Origin: Paraburkholderia fungorum
GTDB taxonomy: Bacteria; Pseudomonadota; Gammaproteobacteria; Burkholderiales; Burkholderiaceae
Direction: 5' to 3'
NCBI RefSeq assembly: GCF_900099835.1
Contig: NZ_FNKP01000001.1
Coordinates: 1,488,001-1,552,000 of the forward strand
DNA: 64,000 nucleotides
Part shown: positions 63,684 through 64,000 of the stretch, in pieces
Layout of the letters: every line of letters starts with the position of its first letter
Position numbering within the stretch: position 1 is the stretch's first letter
Program-made: the position numbers and the translations under genes
Notes under the pieces: generated by a model
The model's input: the letters and a program-made list of their open reading frames with translations, nothing else
What the model was told of the DNA's origin: nothing
Database searches by the model: none

Positions 63684-64000
63684 ATGAATCGCTTTCGTTC
63701 GCTAGGAGTGGTGACGGGCGCGGCGCAATTCGCCAGCGCCGACGTGCTGAGCCGGATGAGTGTGGCGTCGAACCGGCCTGGCGCGGGCCGTCCTTTCGAC
63801 CTCGTTCTCGAACAGCGATCCTGGCAAGGCTCCGTTTCACCGGATGCGCCGGACGCCGCGAATGCGCAGTTCAGGATTCATGTGTTCGATGCGATACGCA
63901 CGCTCGAAAAACGCGGCGTCGACGCGATCGTGCTGCCGTGTTTTCTCTGCCATACCTTTATCGACGAGTTGTCGGCCAACGTCGGCGTGCCGGTCGCGAA
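63684..64000 (+). CDS. Asp/Glu racemase-like protein, truncated by the window end
   Basis: The first 105 residues are present, without a stop codon. GVVTGAAQFASADVLSRM and DLVLEQRSW open the protein, and AIVLPCFLCHTFIDEL carries the first catalytic-type Cys of the Asp/Glu racemase superfamily. The second catalytic Cys would lie beyond the window. Which amino acid or maleate-type substrate it uses cannot be told. AGGGGA precedes the chosen ATG at 63684; an in-frame ATG at 63666 is an alternative. Confidence 0.75.
   Translation, partial: MNRFRSLGVVTGAAQFASADVLSRMSVASNRPGAGRPFDLVLEQRSWQGSVSPDAPDAANAQFRIHVFDAIRTLEKRGVDAIVLPCFLCHTFIDELSANVGVPVA

Overview
This window looks like chromosomal DNA of a Paraburkholderia/Burkholderia-type betaproteobacterium. 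The evidence is very high GC with strong third-position GC bias, a DUF3563 microprotein, the complete ftrABCD ferrous-iron operon, a bfd/tonB/exbB/exbD cluster, a BdhA-patatin pair, and many LysR regulators and MHS-type transporters. The species call is inference; no 16S or other marker is present.

Layout. 0-3.4 kb: 3' end of an error-prone DNA polymerase (dnaE2), an RmlD-like reductase, and a divergent copper pair (copZ/cueR) around a perfect operator palindrome. 3.4-13.5 kb: exported proteins, an orphan ABC binding protein, rlmJ, an aldo/keto reductase, bdhA-patatin, an aromatic aminotransferase and uvrB. 13.5-27.6 kb: an iron-centred block. It holds ftrABCD, hemP, exbD/exbB/tonB with bfd, bacterioferritin and the iron-sulfur fumarase, interrupted by stress and regulatory genes (OsmC, pirin, LysR) and murI. 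Four look-alike Fur-type sites precede ftrA, hemP, bfd and bfr. 27.6-34.7 kb: a YqhA-like membrane protein, an EamA exporter, acetyl-CoA synthetase, and a DUF4212 plus sodium:solute symporter pair whose large subunit carries a textbook EF-hand loop.

34.76-40.83 kb: a small mosaic island that starts right after a tRNA-Ser(GGA) gene. Sampled rows have lower GC (29/60 at 37741-37800 and 30/60 at 38521-38580, against 42/60 in acs at 30541-30600). It has a frameshifted phage/P4-type gene, an AlpA regulator containing an 11-unit hexanucleotide repeat, two PAAR-type proteins, a Tae4-family type VI amidase effector, an overlapping three-helix membrane protein that is the candidate immunity factor, and a truncated tyrosine integrase. 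Exported, YdcF-like and phage-type membrane proteins follow. The PAAR-PAAR-Tae4-membrane protein cassette is the best candidate for an undescribed system here.

41-64 kb: ordinary accessory metabolism. It holds an MFS exporter, LysR-MHS permease-amidohydrolase, EamA with LysR, an asparaginase, CheV, a DUF4142 protein, a TPR/glycosyltransferase-like protein, an aldo/keto reductase, SDR with LysR, a second LysR, an SSB-like protein, and a LysR divergent from an acyl-CoA dehydrogenase / CoA-transferase / MHS permease operon. The window ends inside an Asp/Glu racemase-like gene. No rRNA, CRISPR array or intact insertion sequence was seen.
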